Shown here: positions 28,185 to 35,920 of the stretch, piece after piece
Layout: each line of letters begins with the position of its first letter
Numbering within the stretch: the stretch's first letter is position 1
Origin: Lachnospiraceae bacterium
GTDB taxonomy: Bacteria > Bacillota > Clostridia > Lachnospirales > Lachnospiraceae
Assembly: GCA_017620375.1 (NCBI GenBank)
Contig: JAFZQN010000118.1
Span: 1-60,837 of the forward strand
Direction: 5' to 3'
DNA: 60,837 nt
Notes under the pieces: model-generated
Told to the model about the DNA's origin: nothing
What the model saw: the letters and a program-made list of their open reading frames with translations, nothing else
The model's database searches: none
Position numbers and translations under genes: made by a program

Positions 28185-28195
28185 AACGATTGTTT

Positions 28196-28359
28196 GGTAG
28201 AGGCGCATCGATTATAAGTAGCTTTTCGGACATGTCAGGCATGGTAGAAGAGGAGTAAAAGGATGAGATGCCGAAATCCTGTTTCACCATGATGCTACAG
28301 GGTTGGTTTCGAGGTTAACAGCCTCCTGACTGTCATCAATATTTGATGGAGCGCTACCT
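28196..28359 (+). promoter_or_regulatory. Lysine riboswitch (L box)
   Basis: The aptamer begins GGTAGAGGCGC and closes with GCGCTACC, forming the P1 stem. Conserved lysine-riboswitch blocks lie between, including AGTAGC, AGCCTCCTGACTGTCA and TTGATGGAGCGCTACC. It lies directly downstream of a promoter and upstream of dapA, the first committed lysine-pathway gene, so lysine binding is expected to favour termination. Confidence 0.93.
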
Positions 28360-28403
28360 AAAGTGACTTTCTGCCGGTATACCGGTATATGAGATTGTAC
28401 TTT

Positions 28404-28436
28404 AGCGTCGATGTCCATCGGCGCTTTTATTTTTTT
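28404..28436 (+). terminator. Riboswitch expression-platform terminator
   Basis: AGCGTCGATG and CATCGGCGCT form a near-perfect stem (one G-U pair) followed by TTTTATTTTTT. It lies 45 nt after the riboswitch aptamer and 130 nt ahead of dapA. Confidence 0.88.
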
Positions 28437-28450
28437 AAAAGCGCGATACG

Positions 28451-28540
28451 GCAAATGCTGCGAAGCAGCGTGTGCCGGTCGGTCCGCGTATCGATAGGCG
28501 CGGTAGGATCAAAGAAACTCGGAGCAAAGCGAGGAGTTTC
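28451..28540 (+). repeat. 90-nt structured intergenic repeat, copy 2
   Basis: This is the second copy of the element at 4307-4396, same length and strand. It lies between the riboswitch terminator and the dapA ribosome-binding site. The first stem reads GCTGC-GAA-GCAGC here versus GTTAC-GAA-GTAAC in the other copy, with both altered pairs compensated. Confidence 0.8.
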
Positions 28541-28566
28541 ATCTTTTATATGTGGAGGAATGTACA

Positions 28567-29460
28567 ATGAGTAAAAAGGTAATTTTCACAGGTGCTGCAG
28601 TAGCTATCATCACACCTATGAACGAGGACAAGAGTGTAAACTATGATGAGTTTAAGAAGCTGATCGATTTCCAGATCGAGAACGGTACAGATGCCATCGT
28701 AGTATGCGGTACCACAGGTGAGGCTTCTACACTTACACATGAAGAGCATATCGACTGCATTAAGTTTGTAGCAGATTATGTTAATAAGAGAGTACCCGTT
28801 ATAGCAGGTACAGGTTCCAACTGTACCGAGACAGCCATCTACCTTTCAAAAGAGGCTGAGGCAGCAGGTGCTGACGCACTTCTTCTGGTATCACCTTATT
28901 ATAACAAGGCTACACAGAAGGGCCTTATGGAACACTTCGGAAGAACAGCAGAGGCTGTAAATATCCCGATCATCCTTTACAATATCCCCGGCAGAACAGG
29001 TGTTAACATCTTACCTGAGACCGTAAAGGCATTATGCGATAAGTATGAGAATATCGTAGCTGTTAAGGATGCTACAGGTAACATCGGCTGGACTGCAAAG
29101 GTTGCACAGCTTTGCGGAGATAATCTTGCTATATATTCAGGTGATGATAACTGTATCTGTCCCGTACTTTCACTGGGCGGCAAGGGCGTTATCTCCGTGC
29201 TTTCACATGTAGCACCTAAGGATACACATCTGATCGTAGAGAAGTTCTTAAACGGCGATACAAAGGGCAGCCTTGAGCTTCAGTTAAAATACCTTCCTAT
29301 GGTAGAGCAGCTCTTCTGTGAGGTTAATCCTATCCCTGTTAAGACAGCATGCAGATTTATGGGATTCAAGACCGGTCCCCTTCGTTCTCCCTTATGCGAG
29401 ATGGAGAGCGCACATGCAGAGTCATTAAAGGCAGAGATGAAGAAGCTTGGTATCATCTAA
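28567..29460 (+). CDS. dapA: 4-hydroxy-tetrahydrodipicolinate synthase
   Basis: DapA condenses pyruvate with aspartate semialdehyde in the lysine/diaminopimelate pathway. The product of about 297 residues is full length. Visible motifs are GTTGEASTLTHEEH, the LLVSPYYNKATQKGL loop, YNIPGRTGVN with the catalytic Tyr, and AVKDATGN with the Schiff-base Lys. The ATG at 28567 is preceded by GGAGGA with good spacing; an upstream in-frame GTG at 28552 overlaps that site. Control by the lysine riboswitch upstream is expected. dapB follows after 80 bp, and asd, which makes the substrate, lies at 40527. Confidence 0.98.
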   Translation: MSKKVIFTGAAVAIITPMNEDKSVNYDEFKKLIDFQIENGTDAIVVCGTTGEASTLTHEEHIDCIKFVADYVNKRVPVIAGTGSNCTETAIYLSKEAEAAGADALLLVSPYYNKATQKGLMEHFGRTAEAVNIPIILYNIPGRTGVNILPETVKALCDKYENIVAVKDATGNIGWTAKVAQLCGDNLAIYSGDDNCICPVLSLGGKGVISVLSHVAPKDTHLIVEKFLNGDTKGSLELQLKYLPMVEQLFCEVNPIPVKTACRFMGFKTGPLRSPLCEMESAHAESLKAEMKKLGII

Positions 29461-29540
29461 GTAATGCTCTGAAATACCTGACCCTTAAGATACAGGCAAA
29501 GGTTTCCACTTGATCGGATATTTAAGGAAGGAGTTACAGT

Positions 29541-30293
29541 ATGATAAAAGTTATATTTTGCGGATGCTTCGGACGTATGGGAAATGTAGTCCGTCAGATA
29601 GTAAAAGAAAAAGATAACATTGAGATAGTAGCCGGTGTGGATATCTGTGACGGCACAGCAGAATTTCCTGTATATAAGACGATCACAGATGTAAAGGAAA
29701 GTGCTGATGTCATCATCGATTTCTCATCACCCAAGGCACTTGATTCGATACTTGAGTATGCTACCGGCAAAAACGTACCTGCAGTACTCTGTACGACAGG
29801 ATACAGCGAGGAGCAGCTGACACAGATAAGTGAGGCTGCAAAGAAGGTTGCTTTACTTCGTTCGGCAAATATGTCACTTGGTATCAATACACTTGTGAAG
29901 CTTTTAAAGACAGCTACAGAGATACTTGCCGGCAACGGATATGATATCGAGATAGTAGAGCGTCATCATAACCAGAAAAAGGATGCTCCTTCGGGAACAG
30001 CTCTTTTACTGGCAGATGCGATAAATGATACAGCAAACGGCAGATATGATTATGTATATGACCGCTCAGACAGACGTGAGGTAAGACCTAAGGATGAGAT
30101 CGGTATCTCAGCAGTACGCGGCGGCAGCATAGTGGGAGACCACGAAGTTATATTCGCCGGACTTGACGAAGTGATAGAGATCAGCCACAGAGCTTACTCA
30201 CGAAGCGTATTCGCCAAAGGTGCCGTAAGTGCGGCAGAATTCCTTGCAGGAAAGCCTGCAGGCATGTATAACATGGGTGACGTAGTAGGCTGA
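29541..30293 (+). CDS. dapB: 4-hydroxy-tetrahydrodipicolinate reductase
   Basis: DapB reduces the DapA product using NAD(P)H in lysine/diaminopimelate synthesis. The 250-residue length is normal. The N-terminus has the dinucleotide-binding stretch FCGCFGRMGNVVRQIV, and the catalytic/substrate motif reads EIVERHHNQKKDAPSGTAL. GGAAGGAGTTACAGT precedes the ATG. It lies 80 bp downstream of dapA in the same direction and is probably co-transcribed under the lysine riboswitch. The gene converges with yolD on the other strand; only a small GGCT/AGCC hairpin lies between. Confidence 0.97.
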   Translation: MIKVIFCGCFGRMGNVVRQIVKEKDNIEIVAGVDICDGTAEFPVYKTITDVKESADVIIDFSSPKALDSILEYATGKNVPAVLCTTGYSEEQLTQISEAAKKVALLRSANMSLGINTLVKLLKTATEILAGNGYDIEIVERHHNQKKDAPSGTALLLADAINDTANGRYDYVYDRSDRREVRPKDEIGISAVRGGSIVGDHEVIFAGLDEVIEISHRAYSRSVFAKGAVSAAEFLAGKPAGMYNMGDVVG

Positions 30294-30319
30294 AAAAGCC
30301 TGTTATGTGAGCATGTGAT

Positions 30320-30742
30320 CTAACGGTCAGAAAACTTCAGATCGTAGATATCGTTAAGCTTAATTTTAGTACCATCTTTAAGGCAGAGGGACATATCTGT
30401 TATGTCGATGCGTTTATACAGACCTTCGACAGTCAGATATTTACCTCCGCCTTTTTTTGCGTCCGGTACAAAATACGTAACCGCGATCATACGGTTATCC
30501 GTGGGATTCTCTTCAAGATAACGGAGGATACTGTCCATAGTATCCTTTTTATTATCGTCAAAATCAATCTCCAGCTTTTCATCGGTAAGCCTGCCGGCTT
30601 CCTTTACATCCTCATCATAGCCGGTCAGAGCCGCAAAAGGGGAAAACTGTGCAGCTCTGTCAAGTAACGGCATATGCTTCCTCGTGGGAGAAACATGATG
30701 CGGCAGGTTGATTATATCTGAATATGGGAAATTTTGATCCAT
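30320..30742 (-). CDS. YolD-like family protein
   Basis: This 140-residue protein fits the YolD-like family: an N-terminal region including RAAQFSPFAALTGYDEDVKE, followed by a beta-rich C-terminal domain (TYFVPDAKKGGGKYLTVEGL, then YKRIDITDMSLCLKDG). In Bacillus, yolD genes are paired with Y-family polymerase genes of the UvrX type, and YolD is proposed to act as a regulator or partner. The same pairing occurs here: the Y-family polymerase gene ends 52 bp upstream on the same strand. Molecular function is unproven in the family. The intercistronic gap holds a 28-nt hairpin element (30765-30792). Confidence 0.88.
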   Translation of the reverse strand: MDQNFPYSDIINLPHHVSPTRKHMPLLDRAAQFSPFAALTGYDEDVKEAGRLTDEKLEIDFDDNKKDTMDSILRYLEENPTDNRMIAVTYFVPDAKKGGGKYLTVEGLYKRIDITDMSLCLKDGTKIKLNDIYDLKFSDR

Positions 30743-30764
30743 GGGTTGCTCCTTAAACCGGGGT

Positions 30765-30792
30765 ACTCCATTCCACTACGTGGAACGGAGCC
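30765..30792. repeat. 28-nt covarying hairpin element, copy 1
   Basis: ACTCC-A-TTCCAC-TAC-GTGGAA-C-GGAGCC forms a stem-loop between the Y-family polymerase gene and yolD. The copy at 41743-41770 keeps the outer bases and loop length while three inner base pairs change in a compensated way. Confidence 0.7.
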
Positions 30793-30794
30793 TA

Positions 30795-32318
30795 TTAAGC
30801 TTTATGTCCGCCTACCTGTCCGTTCCTTAAGATGGTGGTGGCACCTTCCTCTAAGTTCATACCCTTTAGCATGGCGCCTTTGCCGTAGCGCTTTTTTATC
30901 GCCACCACAGCCTTCTGCATGCGGTGCTCCTTGTCCTTCCATTCGGCCTGTTCTTTTTCTTTCTCGGTATCTTCCTTATAGGAGAAAAGGCTTAACTGCT
31001 CAAACTCTTTTTTGGGTACGCTGCCTTCGGGGATCACGTTATTGGCTACCACGTTCATACGCCGCACGGTAAAACGCGGGTCGACTATCCTGTTAAAAAG
31101 TGTGGTCACAGCCTCTAGGATGGTCACTGTGGATGACGTGTACTCATCTAAGTTGATGGAGCCGTGAGCACCCTTGGGGATGGGGCGGCCGTAGTGGTCG
31201 GAGGATATCTCTCCTTCGTATTGAGCCATGAGCTTTGGATTGGCGAAGTTTTCTATATCGTAGCCGACATTGATCACCATCTGATTGGTAACAAGTCCTT
31301 TATCCACCAGGTCGAGGACTAACAGGTCCGTCATCTCGCGGATAACGAGACGGGCTTTTTCAAATGGATACGGCTGGGACAGTACCTGTCCCTGACTTGA
31401 GCTGTGATTATCCGGGCGGTATGTCTTTATCTCGTGCATACCGACGGGCTCCCAGCCCCAGGCATGGTCTATCAGCAGCTCGGCATTGATGCCGAATTCC
31501 TTGTACAGGAGGTCCTCGTTATAGAACTCATCGGGCTTACCGATAGAACAGCGTGCTATATCACCCATGGTGTGGAGTCCCAGCTTATGGAGACGCCTGC
31601 TGTATCCTGCTCCTAACATCCAGAAATCGGTGAGAGGAGTATGAGTCCAAAGCTGTTTTCTGAATGACATCTCGTCGAGCTCCGCTATACGGACACCGTC
31701 TTTATCGGCAGGCATGTGCTTGGCCGTGATATCCATAGCGATCTTGGCCAGATACATATTGGTACCGATGCCGGCGGTGGCGGTGATACCTGTCTGTGAT
31801 AGGACATCGCGGATCATCTTGATAGCGAGCTCATGCGGAGTCATATTGTAAAGTTTACTGTACTTCGTAACGTCCATAAATACTTCGTCGATGGAGTAAA
31901 CATGGATATCCTCGGGAGAGATGTACTTAAGATATATCTCGTAGATGGCGGTACTGGTGTCCATGTACAGACGCATACGGGGCGGAGCTATGATAAAATC
32001 TATCTCGAGACCGGGATCATTAGCCAGTTCCGAGGCATAGTAGGACTTACCGGTAAAACGTCCGTGCGGAGCGTTGGCTCTTCTTATGGCATTGGCCTCT
32101 GTAGTCTTTTGTATCGCTTCGAAAAGACGGCAGCGCCCGCCCAGTCCCAGAGCCTTTAGCGACGGAGATACCGCGAGACATATGGTCTTTTCCGTGCGTG
32201 TGGGGTCTGCGACCAGCAGATTTGTATTAAGCGGGTCAAGCCCGCGAGCCACACATTCTACCGATGCGTAGAATGACTTAAGGTCTATGGCAATGTAAGT
32301 TCTTTGTTCTTCGGACAT
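30795..32318 (-). CDS. Y-family translesion DNA polymerase (UvrX/UmuC-like)
   Basis: This 507-residue protein is a damage-bypass DNA polymerase. The palm motifs are intact: IAIDLKSFYASVECV near the N-terminus (first metal Asp) and YSIDEVFMDVT (SIDE motif). ATAGIGTNMYLAKIAMD and the little-finger region follow. Near residue 445 the sequence EQLSLF is a good match to a sliding-clamp-binding motif. The closest described group is the Gram-positive UvrX/ImpB type associated with YolD, chromosomally or on mobile elements. It is transcribed leftward from a promoter that overlaps a LexA-like box, and CGGAG precedes the ATG. Downstream yolD is likely co-transcribed. Confidence 0.93.
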   Translation of the reverse strand: MSEEQRTYIAIDLKSFYASVECVARGLDPLNTNLLVADPTRTEKTICLAVSPSLKALGLGGRCRLFEAIQKTTEANAIRRANAPHGRFTGKSYYASELANDPGLEIDFIIAPPRMRLYMDTSTAIYEIYLKYISPEDIHVYSIDEVFMDVTKYSKLYNMTPHELAIKMIRDVLSQTGITATAGIGTNMYLAKIAMDITAKHMPADKDGVRIAELDEMSFRKQLWTHTPLTDFWMLGAGYSRRLHKLGLHTMGDIARCSIGKPDEFYNEDLLYKEFGINAELLIDHAWGWEPVGMHEIKTYRPDNHSSSQGQVLSQPYPFEKARLVIREMTDLLVLDLVDKGLVTNQMVINVGYDIENFANPKLMAQYEGEISSDHYGRPIPKGAHGSINLDEYTSSTVTILEAVTTLFNRIVDPRFTVRRMNVVANNVIPEGSVPKKEFEQLSLFSYKEDTEKEKEQAEWKDKEHRMQKAVVAIKKRYGKGAMLKGMNLEEGATTILRNGQVGGHKA

Positions 32319-32383
32319 AGCTAAAACTCCGATGTTTTATATAAGATCATTATGACAAACGACAATATGTTCACGGTATCTGC

Positions 32384-32412
32384 ATTATACACGAAAAAAT
32401 GTTCGAAATCAA
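32384..32412 (-). promoter_or_regulatory. Promoter of the Y-polymerase/yolD operon
   Basis: On the minus strand, TTGATT (32407-32412) and consensus TATAAT (32384-32389) are separated by 17 nt. The spacer contains a LexA-like operator. Confidence 0.82.
32392..32405 (-). promoter_or_regulatory. LexA/DinR-like SOS box within the promoter spacer
   Basis: CGAACATTTTTTCG on the minus strand matches the Firmicute consensus CGAACATATGTTCG at 12 of 14 positions and lies between the -35 and -10 boxes. A weaker 11-of-14 match lies at 32360-32373, downstream of the -10. Repression by LexA and induction by DNA damage are expected. Confidence 0.75.
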
Positions 32413-32436
32413 GTCTTTTTTTATATCAATATAAGG

Positions 32437-32465
32437 TTGTTAAAAACAGATAAAGATGTTATACT
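32437..32465 (+). promoter_or_regulatory. Promoter of the small DUF6145-like gene
   Basis: TTGTTA (32437-32442) and TATACT (32460-32465) are separated by 17 nt, divergent from the polymerase promoter. Confidence 0.7.
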
Positions 32466-32485
32466 TAAAGAAGAGATAAAAATAT

Positions 32486-32857
32486 ATGAACAACAGTAAT
32501 GGTAAATACGTAAAGACCGGATCGGAGAAACGAATGAAAGAACTCGTTATGTGCGTGAGCAATGCATATACACAGCAGTATTATCTTGATAAAAAATTTG
32601 AAAAGCTGCCCAAGGATGTAAAAGATGAGCTTAAGATCATGAGCGTGCTCTATACCGAAGAGGTCGGAGGCATATTTACTATGATGTTTGACGAGGATGG
32701 CAGTCTGCAGCTCATATCATCCTGTGATGAGGGAGATCTGTTATACGACGAGATCGGAAGTGAACTGCTGATAAAAAAGATGCGTATGCACAAACAGGAA
32801 CTGTTTGAAAGCCTTGAAAAATACTATCGTGTATTTATACTGGGTGAAACATTATAA
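32486..32857 (+). CDS. Small conserved protein of unknown function (DUF6145-like)
   Basis: The product has 123 residues, no membrane segment and a mixed alpha/beta pattern. The C-terminal half, SSCDEGDLLYDEIGSELLIK followed by KQELFESLEKYYRVFILGE, resembles a family I remember as DUF6145 from Lachnospiraceae; this is recall only and carries no function. ATG 32486 lies 20 bp after the promoter -10 box, with a weak AAGAAGAGA as ribosome-binding site. A downstream ATG (32534) is possible. It is followed at 16 bp by the soluble chemoreceptor gene and may be co-transcribed. Confidence 0.7.
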   Translation: MNNSNGKYVKTGSEKRMKELVMCVSNAYTQQYYLDKKFEKLPKDVKDELKIMSVLYTEEVGGIFTMMFDEDGSLQLISSCDEGDLLYDEIGSELLIKKMRMHKQELFESLEKYYRVFILGETL

Positions 32858-32873
32858 GAAAGGTGAGTTGAGT

Positions 32874-34295
32874 ATGGGACTTTTTGGCAAAAAAGATGTA
32901 ACCGAAGACTATGAGGCGAGAATTGCCGAACTGGAAGAAAAACTTAATGAAACCAAAAAACAGCTGGCACTTAGTGAGCAGGAGATCGAATGCGTAAACC
33001 AGTGCGCTCATCTGGGACTGTGGAGAGCATTTTTTGATGATTCGGGCAATCAGGCCAGCGCTGCATATTCAGATGAACTGCGCAGTCTCCTGGGAGGTTT
33101 ATCAAGGAGCGAATTAAGAGATAATGTGGAAGATTTCCTTGGCCTGATACATCCTGAAGACCTGGATGCGGTGCTAAAGTTATACACAGAAGCGATAAAA
33201 GACACGTCCGGAAGGACGAAGTTTAATATCGATTATCGCATGAAAACAAAAAACGGTACTTACAAATGGTTTAATGCAACAGGGCAGTGCATCAGGACTC
33301 TGAGCGGATTACCCAAGGAATTCATAGGGTCGTTTCATGATATAGATGAACTGAAGCAAAGCGAGGAAGCCATCCGGTTCAACGGAATAAGAAGAAAAGC
33401 TCTTGACAGGCTGATGCAGGAAGGAACATGGAGTGTGGATGTTTCCAAGTACTCCATAGAAGATCCGGAGTCGCCGTGTATGTACAACAAACAGTGCAGA
33501 AAAATACTCGGATTTGGTGATAATGACAGCGAGTTTACGGAGAAAGTCGGCTCATTTGCATCAAGAGTCCATCCGGATGATCTGCATATTGCACTGGCAG
33601 CCAAAACCGGAGTTTTTGATACTTTTAACGGTGAAGTCCTTGACAAAGAGTTCCGTATGAAAAAGAAAACCGGTGAGTATATATGGGTACGTGCAAGAAA
33701 TACGGTGGTCTACTCTAAGGATAAAAAACCGCTTATAACAGCCGGTACTCTTATGGATATAACCCAGGAGAAGTTAAACCAGCTTAAGTTCCAAAATGAG
33801 ATGTCACCGAGTATCGAACTCTTAAGAAAGGGCATCCGTGAGATATCCGAAACGGTCGATATGGCTTCGGCACAGATGCTTGAAGTGGCAAACAGACAGA
33901 AAGAAGTTACTGAAGCTGCTAACGGAATAGAAAAGTCAGTCAGGGATTCAAAGACGATCCTCAGCAGTATCGAAGGTATTGCGAGTCAGACAAACCTCCT
34001 TTCACTTAATGCAAGCATTGAAGCGGCACGTGTAGGTGAGGCAGGAAAGGGCTTTGCTGTGGTAGCAAAGAATGTAAGGGAGCTTGCCGATTCTACCAAG
34101 AGTACCACTGAACACATAGCGCAGATATTAAACGGCATGAATGATTCCGTAAGCGACATCCAGGCTAAGGTTAAGCAGATAGATGAGAGCGTTGAAGCAG
34201 AAAAGAATGAGATGGAGGTTATAGATGCCACTATCCAGCAGCTTTACGCATCGGCTGACGAAATAGCAGTCATGGCTGCGGAACTGTATAAATAA
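32874..34295 (+). CDS. Soluble PAS-PAS chemoreceptor-like protein
   Basis: This product of about 473 residues lacks a membrane segment, so it is a cytoplasmic sensor. After a short coiled coil (about 10-42), two PAS modules follow: about 45-165 (IDYRMKTKNGTYKWFNATGQ) and about 180-305 (EFRMKKKTGEYIWVRARNTV), each ending in the PAC-like strand pattern. The C-terminal 160 residues form an MCP signalling helix with the conserved tip [20 protein letters not shown]. The signalling domain is short compared with the 250 or so residues usual for chemoreceptors. The longer reading frame from 32805 overlaps the upstream gene; ATG 32874 follows AAAGGTGAG. Ligand or cofactor is unknown. Confidence 0.88.
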   Translation: MGLFGKKDVTEDYEARIAELEEKLNETKKQLALSEQEIECVNQCAHLGLWRAFFDDSGNQASAAYSDELRSLLGGLSRSELRDNVEDFLGLIHPEDLDAVLKLYTEAIKDTSGRTKFNIDYRMKTKNGTYKWFNATGQCIRTLSGLPKEFIGSFHDIDELKQSEEAIRFNGIRRKALDRLMQEGTWSVDVSKYSIEDPESPCMYNKQCRKILGFGDNDSEFTEKVGSFASRVHPDDLHIALAAKTGVFDTFNGEVLDKEFRMKKKTGEYIWVRARNTVVYSKDKKPLITAGTLMDITQEKLNQLKFQNEMSPSIELLRKGIREISETVDMASAQMLEVANRQKEVTEAANGIEKSVRDSKTILSSIEGIASQTNLLSLNASIEAARVGEAGKGFAVVAKNVRELADSTKSTTEHIAQILNGMNDSVSDIQAKVKQIDESVEAEKNEMEVIDATIQQLYASADEIAVMAAELYK

Positions 34296-34311
34296 CATTA
34301 AGGACTTATAT

Positions 34312-35067
34312 ATGACTATACGATATCTGATCGTCGATTCACATAAAAATATGTCACAAAAGCGAAGGGAAGCTTTGATAAGCTTTTTTGGCGATGTAAA
34401 GGGAGCATATGGGGAAGACGCCAGAATACAGGTGGATTTCTGCGACTGGTACGAGAGCGATTACGCTGTAAAATGGTTCGAAGTACTTGCCCTGTCAGGC
34501 GGTGAAATTGCAGGATATTTGAGATGTTTCAGGAATCCCGATGATGTACGTCAGTGGTATATCGGGGATGTGCATGTGAGGAGCAGCTATCGAAGACACG
34601 GCGTAGCGACAAAGATGTACCAAAAGGTATTTAAAGAGCTGGAACATTATGAGGCTGCGGAAAATGTGATAAGTGCAGTCAGAAAAGATAATGCAAGATC
34701 CATCGGACTCCATACCAAAATGGGATTTGCTGATACGAAAGAACCTTGTGTATTCGCAGATTTTTACGTAGATGAGGACGAAACGAAATATCAAAAGCTG
34801 CTGTACAGGCTCCTTCCCATACCTGAGAAAGTCGAAGCAGATAAGCTTATGGAAATGTTTTCACCGCTTTGGTTTAAACACAAAAAAATAAGTGCCGATG
34901 CAGAAGAAAAAGAAAAAGCAAAGGCACAGAAAGAATTAAGAAAAATAATAAAGAGCGGAAAAAGCGGAGAGTATGATATATACACCATATGGTGCGGCAA
35001 CCGTCTTGCAGGCTTTAAATATCTGTCAACAGTAATAGGGGAAGAGGATATCCCGACGGATATTTAA
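34312..35067 (+). CDS. GNAT family N-acetyltransferase
   Basis: The 251-residue protein shows a GNAT acetyltransferase core at about 50-155: the strand WFEVLALSGGEIAGYLRCFR, the acetyl-CoA-binding motif VHVRSSYRRHGVATKMYQKV (close to Q/RxxGxG/A), and NARSIGLHTKMGFADT. Residues 155-251 are an extra region, helical and Lys/Glu-rich at 195-220, ending in a short beta segment YTIWCGNRLAGFKYL. The substrate is unknown. The gene lies 16 bp after the soluble chemoreceptor with AAGGAC in between, so it is likely in the same transcript. It converges with another GNAT gene on the opposite strand. Confidence 0.85.
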   Translation: MTIRYLIVDSHKNMSQKRREALISFFGDVKGAYGEDARIQVDFCDWYESDYAVKWFEVLALSGGEIAGYLRCFRNPDDVRQWYIGDVHVRSSYRRHGVATKMYQKVFKELEHYEAAENVISAVRKDNARSIGLHTKMGFADTKEPCVFADFYVDEDETKYQKLLYRLLPIPEKVEADKLMEMFSPLWFKHKKISADAEEKEKAKAQKELRKIIKSGKSGEYDIYTIWCGNRLAGFKYLSTVIGEEDIPTDI

Positions 35068-35072
35068 CCGGA

Positions 35073-35771
35073 TCATTCAATAATATTTAACCGTATAAGC
35101 CCGGGGAAAGCCTCCCCGAGCTTTTTTGCTAGCTTAAGAGAAGCCGTGTTCTCCTTTTTTACATTGATATCTATATGGGGTAGGTCCAGATAATCCTTTA
35201 CATACTCCAATATGATACGACACGCTTCATAAGCATATCCGTACCCTTGATGCTCCTTAAAAAGAGCGTATGAGAGTGTGGGGCGGTCCGTGCCGTCCAC
35301 ACCTGCTATGCCGATCATCTGACCATCCTTTTTCAGGAATACGCCGTAGATACCGTAACCTAAAAAGCGGTAACTGTATTTGATATACGCAAGGTGTCTT
35401 TCGTGGAATTCTTCTTTAGTGAGTCCCTTTAGAGAACTGTCCGATACCGCATCGGGGAAAAGTTCTATAAGATCCCTGTAACTATTAAGATCCTCCAAAG
35501 CGATCTCACGGATGATGAGGCGGTCTGATGTTCCTATCACCGCTGAAAGGCCGTGGGAGTGGCAGTACAGGATATCCAGGTAACCTGTAGTTATATCTGA
35601 AGAATATGTGATAACATAATCATACTTAAAGCCTAAGCCGCTATCGGTGTCATTGATACCGTCCGTCCCATCCGGACAGAACTCTACCGGGACAGAGTGG
35701 CTTTCTGCCCACTCTAAGACCGCTGCCGGTATTTTTTCATCTTTTTCTATGATCAGCATTGCTTCGTGCAT
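35073..35771 (-). CDS. GNAT family N-acetyltransferase (RimJ/RimL-like)
   Basis: This minus-strand product of about 232 residues has an N-terminal extension of about 75 residues, then a GNAT core. The core includes RLIIREIALEDLNSYRDLIE at its start, GIAGVDGTDRPTLSYALFKE, the acetyl-CoA loop HQGYGYAYEACRIILEYV, and INVKKENTASLKLAKKLGE. This order is typical of RimJ/RimL-like acetyltransferases of ribosomal or small-molecule amines. The first 18 residues of the longer frame are doubtful; the ATG at 35769-35771 follows GAAAGG. The plus-strand terminator for the opposite operon lies inside its 3' end. Confidence 0.85.
   Translation of the reverse strand: MHEAMLIIEKDEKIPAAVLEWAESHSVPVEFCPDGTDGINDTDSGLGFKYDYVITYSSDITTGYLDILYCHSHGLSAVIGTSDRLIIREIALEDLNSYRDLIELFPDAVSDSSLKGLTKEEFHERHLAYIKYSYRFLGYGIYGVFLKKDGQMIGIAGVDGTDRPTLSYALFKEHQGYGYAYEACRIILEYVKDYLDLPHIDINVKKENTASLKLAKKLGEAFPGLIRLNIIE
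35097..35127 (+). terminator. Terminator of the plus-strand operon, inside the convergent gene
   Basis: AAGC..GGGGA and TCCCC..GCTT form a hairpin followed by TTTTTT. It lies within the 3' coding end of the minus-strand acetyltransferase gene. Confidence 0.7.
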
Positions 35772-35857
35772 AATATAAGCCTTTCGTTTAAGATTTATCC
35801 GGGTATAATTGCAAGCCCGCCGCATATTATTCTACCATAATTCCAATAATATTACTA

Positions 35858-35886
35858 TTGTGTTGTAAAAAAAAGAATGATAAAAT
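35858..35886 (+). promoter_or_regulatory. Promoter of the zinc-ribbon/dusB operon
   Basis: TTGTGT (35858-35863) and TAAAAT (35881-35886) are separated by 17 nt. Confidence 0.6.
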
Positions 35887-35920
35887 AAACTCGGATTAAA
35901 AAGGAAGAGAGGTGACGGAT

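Noticed and set aside
30734..31072. 112-codon plus-strand frame across the Y-polymerase 3' end
   Set aside because: It is antisense to the polymerase gene and covers the hairpin element, without any domain.
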